Origin: Bisporella sp. PMI_857 | Taxonomy: Eukaryota > Ascomycota > Leotiomycetes > Helotiales > Helotiaceae | Length of the DNA stretch: 64,000 nt | Direction: 5' to 3' | Assembly: GCA_021307315.1 (NCBI GenBank) | Contig: JAJSPD010000008.1 | Span: 124,001 to 188,000, forward strand | Shown: positions 24,187 through 36,811 of the stretch, piece by piece | Layout of the letters: each line of letters opens with the position of its first letter | Numbering within the stretch: position 1 is the first letter of the stretch | Program-made: the position numbers and the translations under genes | The notes under the pieces: generated by a model | Told to the model about the DNA's origin: nothing | The model's input: only the letters and a program-made list of their open reading frames with translations | Database searches by the model: none

Positions 24187-26554
24187 ATGGACACCGATGG
24201 GCCACACCGCCTCCCTAGGTATGACGACGTGATTGCAGCTGTTCGACCGCTTTTAATGAGCCGTCCACGAAACCAAGAGAATTTGGACCTTCTGCGAGGT
24301 GAAGGACTTAAGCATGTATGGCATTATTTAGACACAAAGGCCCTCCTTACCTGCACACTTGTCTGTCGGTCGTGGAGCCTAAATAGTAGAGCTTTACTTT
24401 GGAGGAACCCTTTGGTAACAATTGCTCCATTGCGAGGCGGGTTTTGCATCCACGGTGTCCCGAAGTCGGTGAGCAATCTCATCCGTGTTCTCGACTGGCC
24501 GGCAATACAGCAGGGTGAGCAAGCCGAGTAAGTGCATAATTTCTATCTTGTCACCTCAATAAATAGACTAATCTCAAAGTCGCTAACTCGGACATGGATA
24601 GTCCTATCTATTTATATGAGGTTGCAGGCTGGTACTCCAAATTTCCGAACCTCCAATTTGAACTGCTTGATAACCTCGAAGGATTTGAGCATCCCTTTGA
24701 GAGTATGGAGTCACTCGAAACAATTTCATCCCACACCATTAAGCGCCAAGCTCACACTACATCCGAAGAGACGACTGTGTTATCAGATATTGCAGATTAT
24801 TCCAATAATGTCTCTACAGCCGGAGCCACACGTAGAATACTTTCTACAGACCTGCTACTCTTAAGTCTTAGACATTGTGTCTCGTGAGTTTTTTTTTTAA
24901 TCAAACTTGACAGAGATGGCTAATCAAAGGCTACTCTAGGTCAGATACTGTGAAGTTACAAACTCTTCCAATGGCCTCACCTCGCGTACCTAGACGTATC
25001 GTATACCAACGACCCGAAATGGCAACTAGAAATCTTGCACGACTGTCTTTGCCAAATCTGAAAGTCTTAAAAATGAGGAAGCTCTGTTTAAGATCCCAGG
25101 TACTAGCAGGAATACTCTTGCAACATCCGGGTCTATATTCATTAGATGTGCGAGAGAATCTTCTAAATGATGACTGTCTTCCCGCTTTTGGTCCATTATT
25201 GCAGACAAGAAGTTGGCGGAATCAACCGTCGGACGGCCAGCATGAAGCTCAAATTTTTGAATCTCCTCCTGAATTTGCTAGATATGATCCTGCTGGTTAT
25301 ACAGAATTCGAAGCTAGTCAGATACGGGAAATCGTGCCAAAGTTTGTTAGACCAGATGGGAAGGAAGCTTTTCAACAGTACTGTCTAGAGCATGGACAGA
25401 TTCTCACTGAGAATGGCCGTATCTGCATTAATCAAGAAGACCCCTTGATGAGTGACACGAAATTGACTCAGCTATACCTGTCTGGTAACCTCTTCTCCGT
25501 CGCCGGCATTATAAAGATAATGAAGTACTCTGGCAATCTCCAAGTCATTGATATCGGGGCAACCATCCATGAGAAACATATCATGCCCTGCAGCCATACT
25601 CCCAGAGATATCCTGATGCTGCCGTCCATCAATGAGCTACTCGCACCTAAGTTCAGCACTTTTCTAACCGAGTTAAGAGTTCACCATTATGTGGTGACCT
25701 CAATCCCAACTTTTGTTTTCTCGAATCGATCCGGGTTTGACCTTGATGCGCTAGAGGAGGCAGAGAATTTGGGTCGTGATCTCAAAGCTGTTCACCAACA
25801 TCGCTCGGATGTTTTATTGACAAATCACCAGATTAAACGGCTGATTCTAACTCACATACCTACAAAATCCTATGGCCTAATGATCGAGGAACTGAAAACT
25901 TTTCTTCGAGCATGCCGTGCTCAGGAGAGACTTATTCTTGCTGCCGCTGCAGAACAGACAAGTAATCGCCGAGCACCGAAGCTGCTCAGCGGACTCAAAT
26001 TCTTAAGGCTGGAACTTCTGTATTCAGCAAAGCCTCCACCAGATCATACATCGATCTCAGGCGACGCAGATGCTGATGTATTTCAAGCGCAGCTAGCCAA
26101 TGACACCTTCTCGTTCTTCACAGACGCTTCCGGACCTCCAGACAGTACGTCCCATTTACCAGCAGCTGTTGGTTATCCAGTAGATCAGGACGATATCGCC
26201 TACCCAAGAGAGCAAAATCACGCCTTCAATGCCACCTATGAGCGGTCTCGTGAAAGGGATCGTGGCCGCTTGATGTCTACCCTTCGTCTTCGTAGCACAT
26301 CGGCCACTCGATATAGCTCGTCACTTGGCACGTCCCCAATTGAGCGTCCAAATATTCCACCATCTTCCACACTTGGCGCTGCTTTGCGGCTTGACTCGAA
26401 GCTTGCATCGGTCGAAGGAGATAACGCCAAGAAGGAGACAATGGGGAAAAGAGAGCTATTCGATGTTGTGACAGAGTTGAAGCAATTCCGAGCGGAGTGT
26501 GCCGATGATAAGTGGACCGGGATTATCAACTTGACATATTCTGGATGCATGTGA
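24187..26554 (+). CDS. F-box/leucine-rich-repeat-like protein
   Basis: Probable substrate adaptor of an SCF ubiquitin ligase. Exons are 24187-24527, 24602-24883 and 24940-26554, giving about 745 residues with every junction in frame (EQA-DPIYLYEV and RHCVS-SDTVKLQ). An F-box-like segment lies at residues about 37-80 (GLKHVWHYLDTKALLTCTLV, then CRSWSLNSRALLWRN). Leucine-rich repeat-like units follow in exon 3 (LPNLKVLKMRKLCLRSQVL; PGLYSLDVRENLLNDDCLPA; KLTQLYLSGNLFSVAGII). The C-terminal third is Ser/Arg-rich and probably disordered. There is no frame break over more than 2.2 kb of coding sequence, which contrasts with the neighbours. The F-box plus repeat architecture is convincing; the target is unknown. 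Confidence 0.85.
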
Positions 26555-27888
26555 TTTGATTATTTTGTATGTCTGATACCAATTGCGTTGAGAAGATAAA
26601 GGCCGGTCATGAGGTCACTTGCTCGCATGATTAAGCAGCAGGAAGTTTTGCTATTTCCTAAAAGTAGTCTCTAGATGATCGAGTGCTCATGTTCGCTCCT
26701 CTTTTATGAGGTTCTCCCGTATTGCCTACTGTATTATTTTATATATATTTTAGCGCAATCTCTATCAAAAGAAATGGAAATAACTCTCAATGGGTCGTAG
26801 GTTTGGGCAGAATTGTACTACACTGGTTGCTAGTGGTCCCTGACGTATTAGAAAGTTGTTGGTTACATTCACAAACGATCCATGTTTATAACCCAGAGAG
26901 ATCATTCCCGAGGCTATGGCCGGCCTGGAACTTTATCGATGTAAAAGCGGGTCGCCGATAATTCGGAGAATTAATCATCTGCAGCCCCCTCCCCTCGACG
27001 TTTGCATGAACATACGTTGCTCTAAGGACTTGCTTGCCTTCATTTGAAACCCCTATCCGAAATGAGGCCATTGACAGTTTGCGCCACACTAATTAATAGC
27101 ACGACACCGTCTGGATGCTAGCGGGCGAGAGCCCCATCGTTCGACAATTGTTCCCCCACAATAAGCATCAGAATTACGTGTATTGGTGGTGCCCCCTTGA
27201 TGAAGGTTATACGGTGGAAACTATGGTAAGGCCAAGCATTTTCTTACTATGGTTTAGTCATTCATATATTACACAGTAGAGTGGAGGACAGCGGTTGCTC
27301 ATCAAGTGTAGAACCCTTTTCATAGCTTGTGCGAGAGAGGCAAAGAGGTCCACTAAGAGTTTTCGCAAGGGAACACCAAGGATTTCTAACCAGTTAAATG
27401 GCTGTTTTCAGCCGTTTGACTTCTCAGTCGTATAACTCTATTTGAGATGGGAGAAGTTACAGTAAGCACACCCCTGATATCCGTATTTAATCATGCTAAG
27501 CGAGGCTTAGCGGTCCATCCGAACGCCTCATATGCGCAATCCTACCCATCAGATAGGCGCTCATGAAGCCACAAACTTACACTTTTTTATTACAAAATGG
27601 GGAGATGCCCCGTATTGTGCCCGACCTGCTCTCTTTGCATTTTTTTAACAATAAAATGCACTCCCCACACTCGTTTTGACTACCTCACACATCAACGGTG
27701 TAGTAGTAGCCTCGAACTCAAAAAAACAAGGCGAATTAGTAGGTGACGAAGACTGGCGGAAACAGCTAGATGATCGCAAGGCTGTATCATGTTTTTTGGA
27801 GGCCAGAGTCGTAATATTCTGTTCTTGCCCCCACGAGTTTCTCTTCTTGAGATAGTCCGAAGGTAGCAGTATCCTAGAAACTGTCAAC
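26555..27888. other. Intergenic, no gene seen
   Basis: About 1.3 kb between the F-box stop and the DUF5672 start. I see no gene or repeat. Confidence 0.45.
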
Positions 27889-28999
27889 ATGCTGCTCCCT
27901 GGATGGACCCCTCTTGTACGGCGCCTTTGTGCCTTCGCCCTCGTTCTCATTCTCCTGTAAGTATTTCCTGCTCTTAGTCAAGAACAAATCTAACGTTACC
28001 AGGCTGATCACAACCTACCACTACTATCCCATATCCGCTCACCCCGCTCAACGCATCACCTCCAATACCGCCCACTCGCTACATGCGAACCTAAATACAT
28101 CGAAACTCGCGCTGCTAATCGAGAACCGGCCATCCCGCAACTCACACCGTCCTCCTGCATTTCATTTCTGTGGTCCCGGCCTCCTGGCCCTTCCAACTGA
28201 TGGTCTCCCGAATCACTTGAATCCGTAAAGTCGTCTCGAGCAATCCAAGCCCACATCCAGTCCGGGAAGCTAAACCTGACGCTCATCCCCGCCAACACCA
28301 CCACCTCGTCGCAAGAAGAAATCTCCGCCTTCCTCACCACGAGTTCCTCTGGGGAACATTGCTAGCCAAGAACAGCGTAAGAACGTGCTGATCTTCCAAA
28401 CAGACTCGATCCTCTGCGCGAACAGCCGGCGGAACCTGGATGACTGGCTGGAGTACGACTGGGTCGGCGCGCCGTGGAACCGAGCTCAGCATGGGGGGCA
28501 ACGGCGGCCTGTCCCTGCGGCGCGTAAGCCGCGTGCTCGCAACCATCCGCGCGAACCCTCCGCGGGGGGCAGGCGACATACCGGAAGACGTGTGGCTCAC
28601 CGAACGCATGGCCAAGATGCCCGGCGCCCGGATGGCGAACGGGACCGTCTCGTTGAAGTTCAGCGGGGAGCTGCATTCCGGGCCGAGAGAGAAGATCGGG
28701 GGGGAGGTGGATGCGGGATCGTGAAAGGAGGCGAGCTCGTGAAGGGCATTGATGACTGGCGCGAAGGTGGATATGAGCCGATGGTTATCACATGGGAGGC
28801 AGCGGGAAGTGGATGCATCCAGGCGTGGGGCAATCCGGAGGCTCGGCAGCATATTTGGAAGTATTGCCCAGAGGTGAAGATGATTTTAAAGATGGACGCT
28901 GAGCGGTATGTTCCTGGCGGGTGTGGTACTGCGTGGAAGAGAGATGCGGAGTTTGAGGATGAGGATGTGAGATTATTGGATCGGCTGAGCGCTTGGTAG
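27889..28999 (+). pseudogene. DUF5672 membrane-anchored glycosyltransferase-like protein, heavily frame-broken
   Basis: Fungal DUF5672 proteins are type II membrane proteins resembling glycosyltransferases; no activity is established. Start at 27889 gives MLLPGWTPLVRR and a hydrophobic anchor (CAFALVLILLLITTYHYYP) completed by an intron at 27957-28002. Conserved blocks follow in order: SKLALLIENRP, LLHFISVVPASWPFQLMVS, ESVKSSRAIQAHIQSGKLNL, LIFQTDSILCANSRRNLDDW, MGGNGGLSLRRVSRV, PEDVWLTERM, SLKFSGELHSG, HIWKYCPEVKMILKMD and YVPGGCG. They lie in different frames: breaks fall near 28140, 28205, 28340, 28390, 28490, 28740, 28795 and 28835. The 28430-28730 part is clearly GC-richer than its flanks. 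This is the densest set of breaks in the window, so real decay is possible, but the blocks remain so well conserved that sequence error is the other option. Confidence 0.75.
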
Positions 29000-29609
29000 G
29001 ACCTTAGACTTGGGGAAACTGTATATCATAATATATATTTATTGGACTGGGGTATCAGGAGACGGCGTACTGGTCATGTAAGGCTTGCGGACTTATGAGG
29101 TATAGAAATTATAGTTTCGAATTTATGAAGGCATTTGGTGCTTTGGATTGTTGAGTGTCTAGTAGTTCATAAAACATATCAGCATTGCTGAGGTGTAAGA
29201 TTTTTATCTGCATTCTGTAAAGGGTTTTTATTATGGCTACATAAACTCGAAATCTGCTTCGAAATCCTTCTTTTCAATGTGTACAACGTTTTGGGACATT
29301 TGACCATTGGATTACAGACAAGCTTTGGAGTAAATTGATTGAGATTCTATTCAATAAACAACTACATAAACTCTCATATTCATAGCTATAGCGTGGGATG
29401 AAATGTATATCATATTCTAGAACATTTGTAAGAGGCCATTTCTGTACGAGCTTCTAAGTGCCTCAGAGCAAGAAGCTAGTAGATTGTTCCAAATATTCTA
29501 GAACTGCTATTCCACATGAAGAACTGTAAAGAGAGAACAACGCATTTTCATTATATAAGCCTATTTTCAATGCAGCGCTATACTAATATACATGAAGGGA
29601 TGACATTTT
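29000..29609. other. Intergenic between convergent genes
   Basis: AT-rich 3' flanks of the DUF5672 gene (plus) and the Zn2Cys6 gene (minus). No other feature is visible. Confidence 0.45.
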
Positions 29610-31909
29610 CTACAAGGTAGGCTTCCAGGAGTGATAAGGAGCGCTATTCATATGACCCCAGAAACTGTCCTCCGCAAACTCTCCTCCAAACTGATAGGTG
29701 TAGAAGTTCTGCCAGTTGTCATAGTCCACCATCTGTGGGTCGTGGATGGCAGCTGGATGCGCGATAGTGGTGAGGTTTCCAGAGATGAGATCGTGCAAGG
29801 GTTGTAAAGGGCAATGTTTGAAATTTCGCTATAGTAGGTGCTGGCATTTGGTAAGATGTCCATGCCACCCATGCCACTGCCGTCCCAGCTGGATGAGATA
29901 GGTGTACTACCGCTTATGGAGTCGGTCATGTTAGAAATAGTGGGTTGCGTGTACTGTGTTCCGTTCGTAGACGAGGCTGCGGACATGGAACTTTGACCGA
30001 CGTTTTGGTAATAGTTGTTGGATGGAGGGTGGGATTCTGGATGGAAGCGGGAAGTGAGCACTCAATGGCGATCCGGCATCGGCAGATCGACGGCGTTTGT
30101 TAGCGGTGGCTAGAACAATTTTTAGACGGACATAGATAGCATTGATGACATCCAAGGCCGAATCAGCCATGGTGTTGTAACCACTCATTGTTCTGAATCG
30201 TTCCATGCCCCATTCAAAATGCTGTAATGCATCTTCCAATTTATCCCTATTGTCGTTAGGGTGCAGAATATAATAGCTGCAACAAGAACAATGGCATCGA
30301 AAGTATTTATAACGAGAGTGAACATCTTGTAGTCTTTGATCTTGATTAGCTCGAAGATGTTCCGCTGTGCGCGTAGGACAGAAAGAGCGCCTTCCAGAGC
30401 GTTTGTGCGATTTGTGAAGTTTGTAGAGATATATGGGCGATATAAAGCCATGACTGTGAAGGCGCTGTTACTAACAAAGGTCTGTCGGGCCCGGGGTAGC
30501 CAATAGCATTCAGGATTTGCATCAAATTCAAAGTCATAACCCTCTGCTCGGAACCAAGGAGGGCAAGATAATGCGATTTCCTTGATGTGGTCATGGATCT
30601 TCTTGACTGTAGCAAGGTCATTCTGGTGAGGGTCCTCTCTATCCAGTTTCGCAATCTCCCAAAGTGGGCTGCAAACCTTAAGGGAGTAAATCAGCATCGT
30701 CAGCGGGGTAGGAGGGTCAGAATGAAGTCGCTCAATGGGAGCATCCACTCTCTGTTTTTGGGAATAGGTGTGTCTTTAGGAAGCTCTGGCGGGCCATCCA
30801 TGATATCAACAGTCGGGGTCGTCCTAAAACGATAGCCATGTGAATATCCCACAAGCAGAGGATCGCCCACATTCTCAATCGCAATTGTTCCTCCCACAAA
30901 CGTTCCATATTGTCACCACCATTTTCTCGTAGAGTCAAGATCTTCGTACGAGGCTTGTGCAAACCCATCTCTTGCGCATTGCGAATCGTCGCGGACAGAG
31001 AGTGCCAAGCTTCGGGAACCATACCGCAATTTTTCAGGTAGGCGGACCGTAAGAATCCAGCTTGGACCTTGATGAGGGTTGTTGCTCGAACTCCCAAAAG
31101 TGAAAGAATGGAGAGTCCAGACTCACTATACTCGCTGGCAACATCGCTGAAGGTCATGCCGCGGCATACTTGAGATGTTCAAGATCGGTATGATAATAGG
31201 GGGGGAGAAACTGCAATCCCAAAGCTAAAACTTGGAACAGCAGTGCAGGGAAGAATTGTAAATCGACACGCAGTTCTTGTGGGCCCTTGACCATTGTTGT
31301 GTGTGGTATCGTCTGCCACTCGCTGTATAAATCTTTGAAAAGACCTTCATCCAGAGGGTAATAGTGGTAGTTAACCTCTTTAAAGTATGTGTCAACAAGC
31401 TTCTCAATATAGACCTTTGGAGGAGTAGCCGAATCGAGTCCTTCCACTTCGCCACTAAGTTAGAGTTTTCCAACACTGAATTCGATTGAATAACCATCGG
31501 TCCGGTACTGCCCTCGATGCGGTTGAGTATTCCCAGTGTAGTGTTTGTGCCCATTCCAGTATATCCAAAGCCGCTAACCTGCGATGCAGGATCGGACTGT
31601 CTGAATACGCCAAACGAGCTTCCATTCTCCGAAGATGACGACGATGAGGGACGAGGACGACGAACGTGATATTCGCAACTGACGCTGCGACGCAGGCAGT
31701 TTGCGCACGATGGTCGGAGTTGGTCGCACTGTGAATGTCAGTTCCGATCTCAGCCACGTCTGCAAGGCACAAAACCTCACCTTTTGTTTACGCCGATGGC
31801 AGTCTTTGCACGATAGGATATGGCGATTGCGTTTTCGGATAACCCTAGCCAGGGTAGGTGCTTGACCGCCTGACTGCTGTTCTTGCGACGAGGCTGCGGG
31901 TGTAGCCAT
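29610..31909 (-). CDS. Zn2Cys6 fungal-specific transcription factor, frame-broken
   Basis: A nuclear binuclear-cluster regulator with an N-terminal zinc cluster and the fungal transcription-factor middle homology domain. Start at 31909 (MATPAASSQEQQSGG). The cluster is split by an intron at 31730-31780: HILSCKDCHRRKQK joins CDQLRPSC, and after a frame change near 31705 NCLRRSVSCEYHVRRPRP completes it. The middle domain includes VDTYFKEVNYHYYPLDEGLF, AWHSLSATIRNAQEMGLHK, WAILCLWDIHMAIVLGRPR and SAFTVMALYRPYIS. The C-terminus is Ser/Gly-rich and ends with FAEDSFWGHMNSAPYHSW. Breaks lie near 31705, 31440, 31155, 30830, 30745, 30060 and 29815. Some could be unrecognised introns, but GRPR-to-TTPTVDIMDG and similar joins have no splice signals. 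Target genes are unknown. Confidence 0.85.
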
Positions 31910-33335
31910 GGTAAGCAATGTATGGTGGTGTTAGAGTGTTGATCATAAAGCCCAGAGCCTCAGCCGTTACTCTAGCTTTGGTGGGGTAGTGCTAGTGTCG
32001 CACTAGGCTAAGCTTAGGCGGGCAGAAATTCTGTTATTCGGAATCGGCTATCTTATCTGGATACTAACCGAAAGGACTCCGGTTCGGTTAAGCAAGGGTA
32101 TCTGAAGTAGATTTGGCTTTATATCGTGGTAAGGAGTACATTAAAGTCTTTGAATATGAACCGCTAATTTATTATAAAGTAATTTGAATGGCGCTTGTGT
32201 AATTATTCTGATGGATCCACATGTTCAATGTCCCGGAAGAGCTTGACAGTTTATCTATAGTTTATAAATATGTAGACAATTTACTAGAAGATAACATCTG
32301 CATGCAAGAAACATATAATCTTACCGAAGCTTGTTTCAATCTTTTAAAGCCCCCATTACCTTTGATCCATTTACCTTCACATCCAGTATATTACTTCTTT
32401 CAGGTTTGAGGTGTTGCCCATTCTACATAGTCATGTATGTGGACTAGTTGATCCACATAAACTAGGCCCAGGAATAATGTTATACCATTCACTTTGATAG
32501 ATAGATGAGAGTATGAGTTTGCTTCCCAGCAAAATAAGGACTGGAAATTTATTACTATTGGGTATCTACAATACAGAGACGAGGCACACAAACGCCTAAC
32601 GGCTTGCAATAAATGAACTTATATGACAAGCAAATACACATACCAATTAGATAAAGATGAAAAATGCAAAGTCACAACACCTAAATGTACATGACGATGA
32701 GTAAATCATCCGTCAACTAGAGACAATAGACAAGCAAAGTTGCAAAACAATTGAAAAGCACAAGAAAAAAAATACATAGTAGTAACTCCACCTAGCTTCG
32801 ATGCTATTACAGTAAGCATAACCAACATATCAATATGCTTGATATATCGAGATTCGCTGATGAATTTTCGCAATGCAGTGTCAGCTTTCGTGTTTGATTC
32901 TTTGAGCAAGTGGCTTTCATAGATAAAAGAAAAATTCAGGTTAATTCCATTTCTAGAAAAAGATATGCTGCCGTAACCTCGGATTGCGGAGCCTTCAAAG
33001 CGCACATACTAGCCAGCCTCGGTGCATTGTGGCAGCGACATAAGTTCAAGCAAGCGGGGGGTAATGAACTCTAGTCTGACCGGGTCAAAGATTGAAAGCC
33101 AGCCGGAGGGCTCTCTTGCAATGAAGACCTCTTGTGATATGAAAAATTCATTGTGATAGTGCGAGCGCACTGTCAAACCCAAGCGGTACATAAAACTCCA
33201 GCGAATGAAAGCGTTCAAAGAGAAATCGCATGCTTTGATGCAGCAACGGCAGCGCCAAAGCTCCAGAAAATCCAAATATTGCCTTTCCAACCTGCTGTTC
33301 CACAATTCTACCCGTTCGGTATCCCTCAATCATCC
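31910..33335. other. Intergenic, AT-rich, no confident gene
   Basis: Upstream flank of the Zn2Cys6 regulator, then AT-rich sequence. A minus-strand frame at 33009-33329 (106 codons) could be a continuation of the small secreted protein upstream of it, but no splice join supports this. Confidence 0.4.
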
Positions 33336-33763
33336 TCACCCATCCTCGTCATACTTCTCCTTCTCGGGCTCCCTATCGTCGCAAAATATATTCCAATCAG
33401 TGAAGACGATGGCACCACCCCATCTCGCCTTCTGGATTGCAGTCTCGATGCAGTGCTTTCCATCCTGGTGCTCTCCTGGTCCGGTTTCTCTGGCACCAAC
33501 CCTGCGATACTTCATAGCCCCACCACTCCGGTGTAGAAGAGGGATGGCTTGTCGCCGGTCCTCGGATTGTGAGATACATTACCTTCTTTGACCCCGAGCC
33601 TTTGACGACCAACCTAGGTACCTCTTCCTCTGACAGTGAAGCCTTAGCGTCTATTTGATAAATTGGTCTCGCACGTAGGAGGGTGATCTGAGCGTTTGTT
33701 TGTTGGCGTTGCGGCGGCGAAGGAGAGAGCTGGTAGTATGAGGATGGCTTTGGAGAGATGCAT
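33336..33763 (-). pseudogene. Small secreted protein, frame-broken
   Basis: Family not recognised. Start at 33763 gives a convincing signal peptide (MHLSKAILILPALSFAAATP) with cleavage expected after the Ala-rich end. The next parts lie in different frames: SDHPPTCETNLSN, then IDAKASLSEEEVPRLVVKGS, then GPATSHPSSTPEWWGYEV, then HQDGKHCIETAIQKARWGGA and TDWNIFCDDREPEKEKYDED with a stop at 33336-33338. At least two frame changes or unrecognised introns are needed. Four Cys residues in a protein of about 130-140 residues fit a small secreted protein, but no function can be read from it. Confidence 0.45.
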
Positions 33764-34791
33764 GGTCAGGTTGATGGCCGATTCTGATGCGGTGCAATAT
33801 GTATGATGAGAGGTAGGATCTGTATAATAAATAGGGCTTGATGAATAGATTTCGGGGCAGATATTCGACGCGATTGTGTTCAGGTCGTGGTATCAAAGGT
33901 TCAACGATGCAAAAATGGCTTCTCATATGCTTGCTGGCGGAGGGAAGAACCACAATATTTCATTTGCATGAAACTTCTGGTGGTGACTTATACTCCTCTA
34001 GCATTTGGGTATTCTGATTTCAGCATCTTGAGGTCCTATGGGAGTCTGACCACCCAAGGTCGTAGAGGACATATAGAGCTACGGAGTTGGCATGCAGCGG
34101 CACCTACGATCCTTGAACCAGATCATCGGGTCCACAAGTCTGTCATGCCCTTCGGGTGGCGGTGCAACTATCCTTCGTTGAAGCAATATTTTAGGTCCCT
34201 TGAAGAGAAAAAGCAGCATGAGTCTTCTAACCTGTCTGTCTGATGCAGCGGAATACTGCCACTGGCATGACGCATCATCAGGATTATTGCGGGTTATCTG
34301 ATCCAACTCTGATTCAGCCTACTAGCCGAGGAATGAGAGTCTTTCTTGGCTTTCAGCTTGATGTCGATAGATTAATTCGACAATATTCTTAAGAATTATT
34401 GAACACGAGGACTTTGTTGCATGGCGCAGCAAGGTACATGAAGTAACATAGAAAAGCAGCCAATCATTTAAGAGGAAACATGATAGTAATATGAAGATAG
34501 ATATTTGATCCAAAGAGAGTATATTTTAATAATCAGAGTAAACATACTATTGGATTTATTAGCCGTGAGACTTAGGGGAGACTTGGGAAGCCCGCATAGA
34601 ATCACGTAGGTGCTTTGTCATTAATTGATTCCAAGGTTAGCTGACGCTACTTTTTTGGATTGACACGGTGTAGTAGGCCCCCATATCTACTCACTTTGAG
34701 CCGACAGGTTCTAGGCTCACACAGAAAGAAAACAAATTCTACACCCCAGTAGCTACAGGCGCCTTTTTCTATTATACCTGCCATTGAGGAC
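33764..34791. other. Intergenic, no gene seen
   Basis: Between the small secreted protein start and the esterase stop. No coding, RNA or repeat feature is supported. Confidence 0.4.
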
Positions 34792-36107
34792 TCAGGTCGA
34801 GCTAAGATGCTCGTTCAACCATTTGACAAACACGTTCTTAGATTCGCAAGGCGCGTTTACCCGGAGAAAGTGGTTCATGACCATTTGAACATGAAATTCG
34901 CCTGCGAACTTGGCAGCTGTGGTCCGCGCATGACGAGTCTACAATGACAGGTTAGTCTGGATCACAAATTAGTAGAGTTTGGGAACCGTGCTTGACTTAC
35001 TTTGATCTTTTCGGCAAGTGTAGACACGTCATCACATTAATTCATTTTCTCCAAACATGACGAGCAGGTGATCTACAGGTAAATCATTCCACCAATCGTC
35101 TGGGCCCCCAAAGGAGAGTTCCATGCATCTGGGATGGCAGCGCCCATGAAATTCTGAGCCCAATATGCCAGAGAAGGCGCGTGTAAAATGTCTTTGTCCA
35201 TGTTGGATTGCATCGATTCGGAATTCACGGATGCACTCATTTCCAACCATGGCGAGATAATGACAGCACCGGAAATGTGGCCATCCAGATCCAGCTGTGG
35301 CACACGAGGATTCGCATGACGAATATCAGGAGCAGACTTATGAGAAGATGAGCGCCAGCAGAATCTCCGATCAGAGTGATCCTTGATGGTGATATCTTCT
35401 GAATATGGAGCAAGTTGTCAAGTAGAGCGACAGCTTGCTGCAACTGTCGGGGGTAGTGGTTGGCATCCTCACACGCGAGATCTGGAGAATGGTCAACTCC
35501 TCTACCACGCAAGAAACAAGAAGATCAGCACTTACCATACTGCAGGACAACAACAGCCACATTCTTTCTGTCTATTTGAGGATGTTTTGCAAAGCCAAAT
35601 GCAAGTGATATATGTGAGCTTAGGATTGGAGCCATATAACCACCGCCATGGAAGGAAATGATTATTTTTGATGCCTCAGGTTGGCCAAGCCAGAGAGCAG
35701 CCGAACCATCTGAAAGCTGGATCGTGGATTGTTGGAGCTTGTGCTTCTTTGCAAATTGTTTGCATGTCTTGCTTGTAGATGGAAGCAAATTCTGGATACC
35801 AATCGCGTTTAGGCCGCTCTGGTAGTCGCGCATGCCCTTATAGGCGAGATATGGATAATATCCAAATCCATTTCTGCGCTTGCTCGAGAGCGCTTTTACA
35901 GCTTCAATGACAAGACCACAGGCTACGGGGGATGCGGTCAGTATTGCTTCAGAAAATCAAAAGGAAGCAAAAAAAAATAAAACCCGCGCAAAATTGATAG
36001 TAGCACGTACTGATACCGGTAGCCTTCAGCAGAAGAAGCACCCATGCCCATATGGTGAGCGAATGAGCGTGCTCTCTTGACTGAGTAGAAACAACCTCCT
36101 TTGTCAT
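34792..36107 (-). CDS. Alpha/beta-hydrolase-3 esterase/lipase, frame-broken
   Basis: A probable carboxylesterase of the hormone-sensitive-lipase (fold-3) family, with a membrane-anchor-like N-terminus. Exons are 36107-36011, 35922-35536, 35481-35001 and 34938-34792, about 370 residues. Exon 1 (MTKEVVSTQSREHAHSLTIW) runs into a hydrophobic stretch (WVLLLLKATGI) completed across the first splice. Catalytic features are the oxyanion HGGGY (IISFHGGGYMAP), the nucleophile elbow GDSAG (RITLIGDSAGAHLLI), a probable acid loop near HLLVMFGENELM, and a catalytic His candidate in FAGEFHVQMVMNHFL. One-base losses fall near 35310 (before RHANPRVPQLDLDGH), in a G run near 35110 (before DDWWNDLPVDH) and near 35037 (before DDVSTLAEKIK). 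Splice junctions all keep frame. Substrate unknown. Confidence 0.88.
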
Positions 36108-36710
36108 TGATGTCAAGTACGATGTTGTTGTTTTATTTGTAAAGTATCATGGCCTAGATATGCGGCAACTTCACTACTGTACTATACCTACCAGTTAGAG
36201 ATTGCGTTTGGCTGTCGACCCACACAAAATGAGGTAAGCCCCCCTGAATCTTAGTAAATGCCATCCAGCTTCCGAAACTGAGCCAATCCCCGTAGCCATG
36301 GGTCGTCCAACATAATGAGATGTCCATATTTAAGTAAAGCTTCTCCAGCGTTAATGATTGGCCAGCCCGTGCAGAATGGAATCATTTCGAATGCCAGACT
36401 AGAATTAAGATGCTCAAATTTGACTTTACAACACCAGCTTACAGCGGAGGTGGCGGTCGGAACTTTAATTTTACTAGCCAGCAGGGTATCGTGGTCTCTC
36501 TAAATCATACGATCAAATTGGGCATCACCACACGCTCCCAAGTTCTTGAAATCCCAAATTTGACAATTTTTGTTGATGCTTAGCACTACGATCCCGATTC
36601 GAGTTCGAATTCGAATTCGTTTTCGGCAGCCGTAAAACATCTTCGGGACTTCTTGAGCTATTTTATTTTAAATGACCCGTCCTAGCGGAACAACGACGGG
36701 ATGCAGGTAG
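36108..36710. other. Intergenic upstream of esterase
   Basis: Promoter side of the esterase. It contains a short palindromic run of TTCGAA-type units at about 36598-36622 (gagttcgaattcgaattcg) and nothing else that I can support. Confidence 0.4.
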
Positions 36711-36802
36711 GGGCCAAGCAGCCAATAAAGGAGTTTGATCCTGATCCTTGAAAGCAACAACTGTCAGACATGTATGAAATTACAACAAAGCTTTAAAATG
36801 GG
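36711..36802 (+). repeat. Direct repeat, left copy (~90 bp)
   Basis: This copy begins gggccaagcagccaataaag and ends in the tacaacaaagctttaaaatg region. It matches 37111-37200 over about 90 bp with roughly five substitutions and two small gaps. The two copies start exactly 400 bp apart and flank the minisatellite. Confidence 0.9.
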
Positions 36803-36811
36803 AGAGTGATA

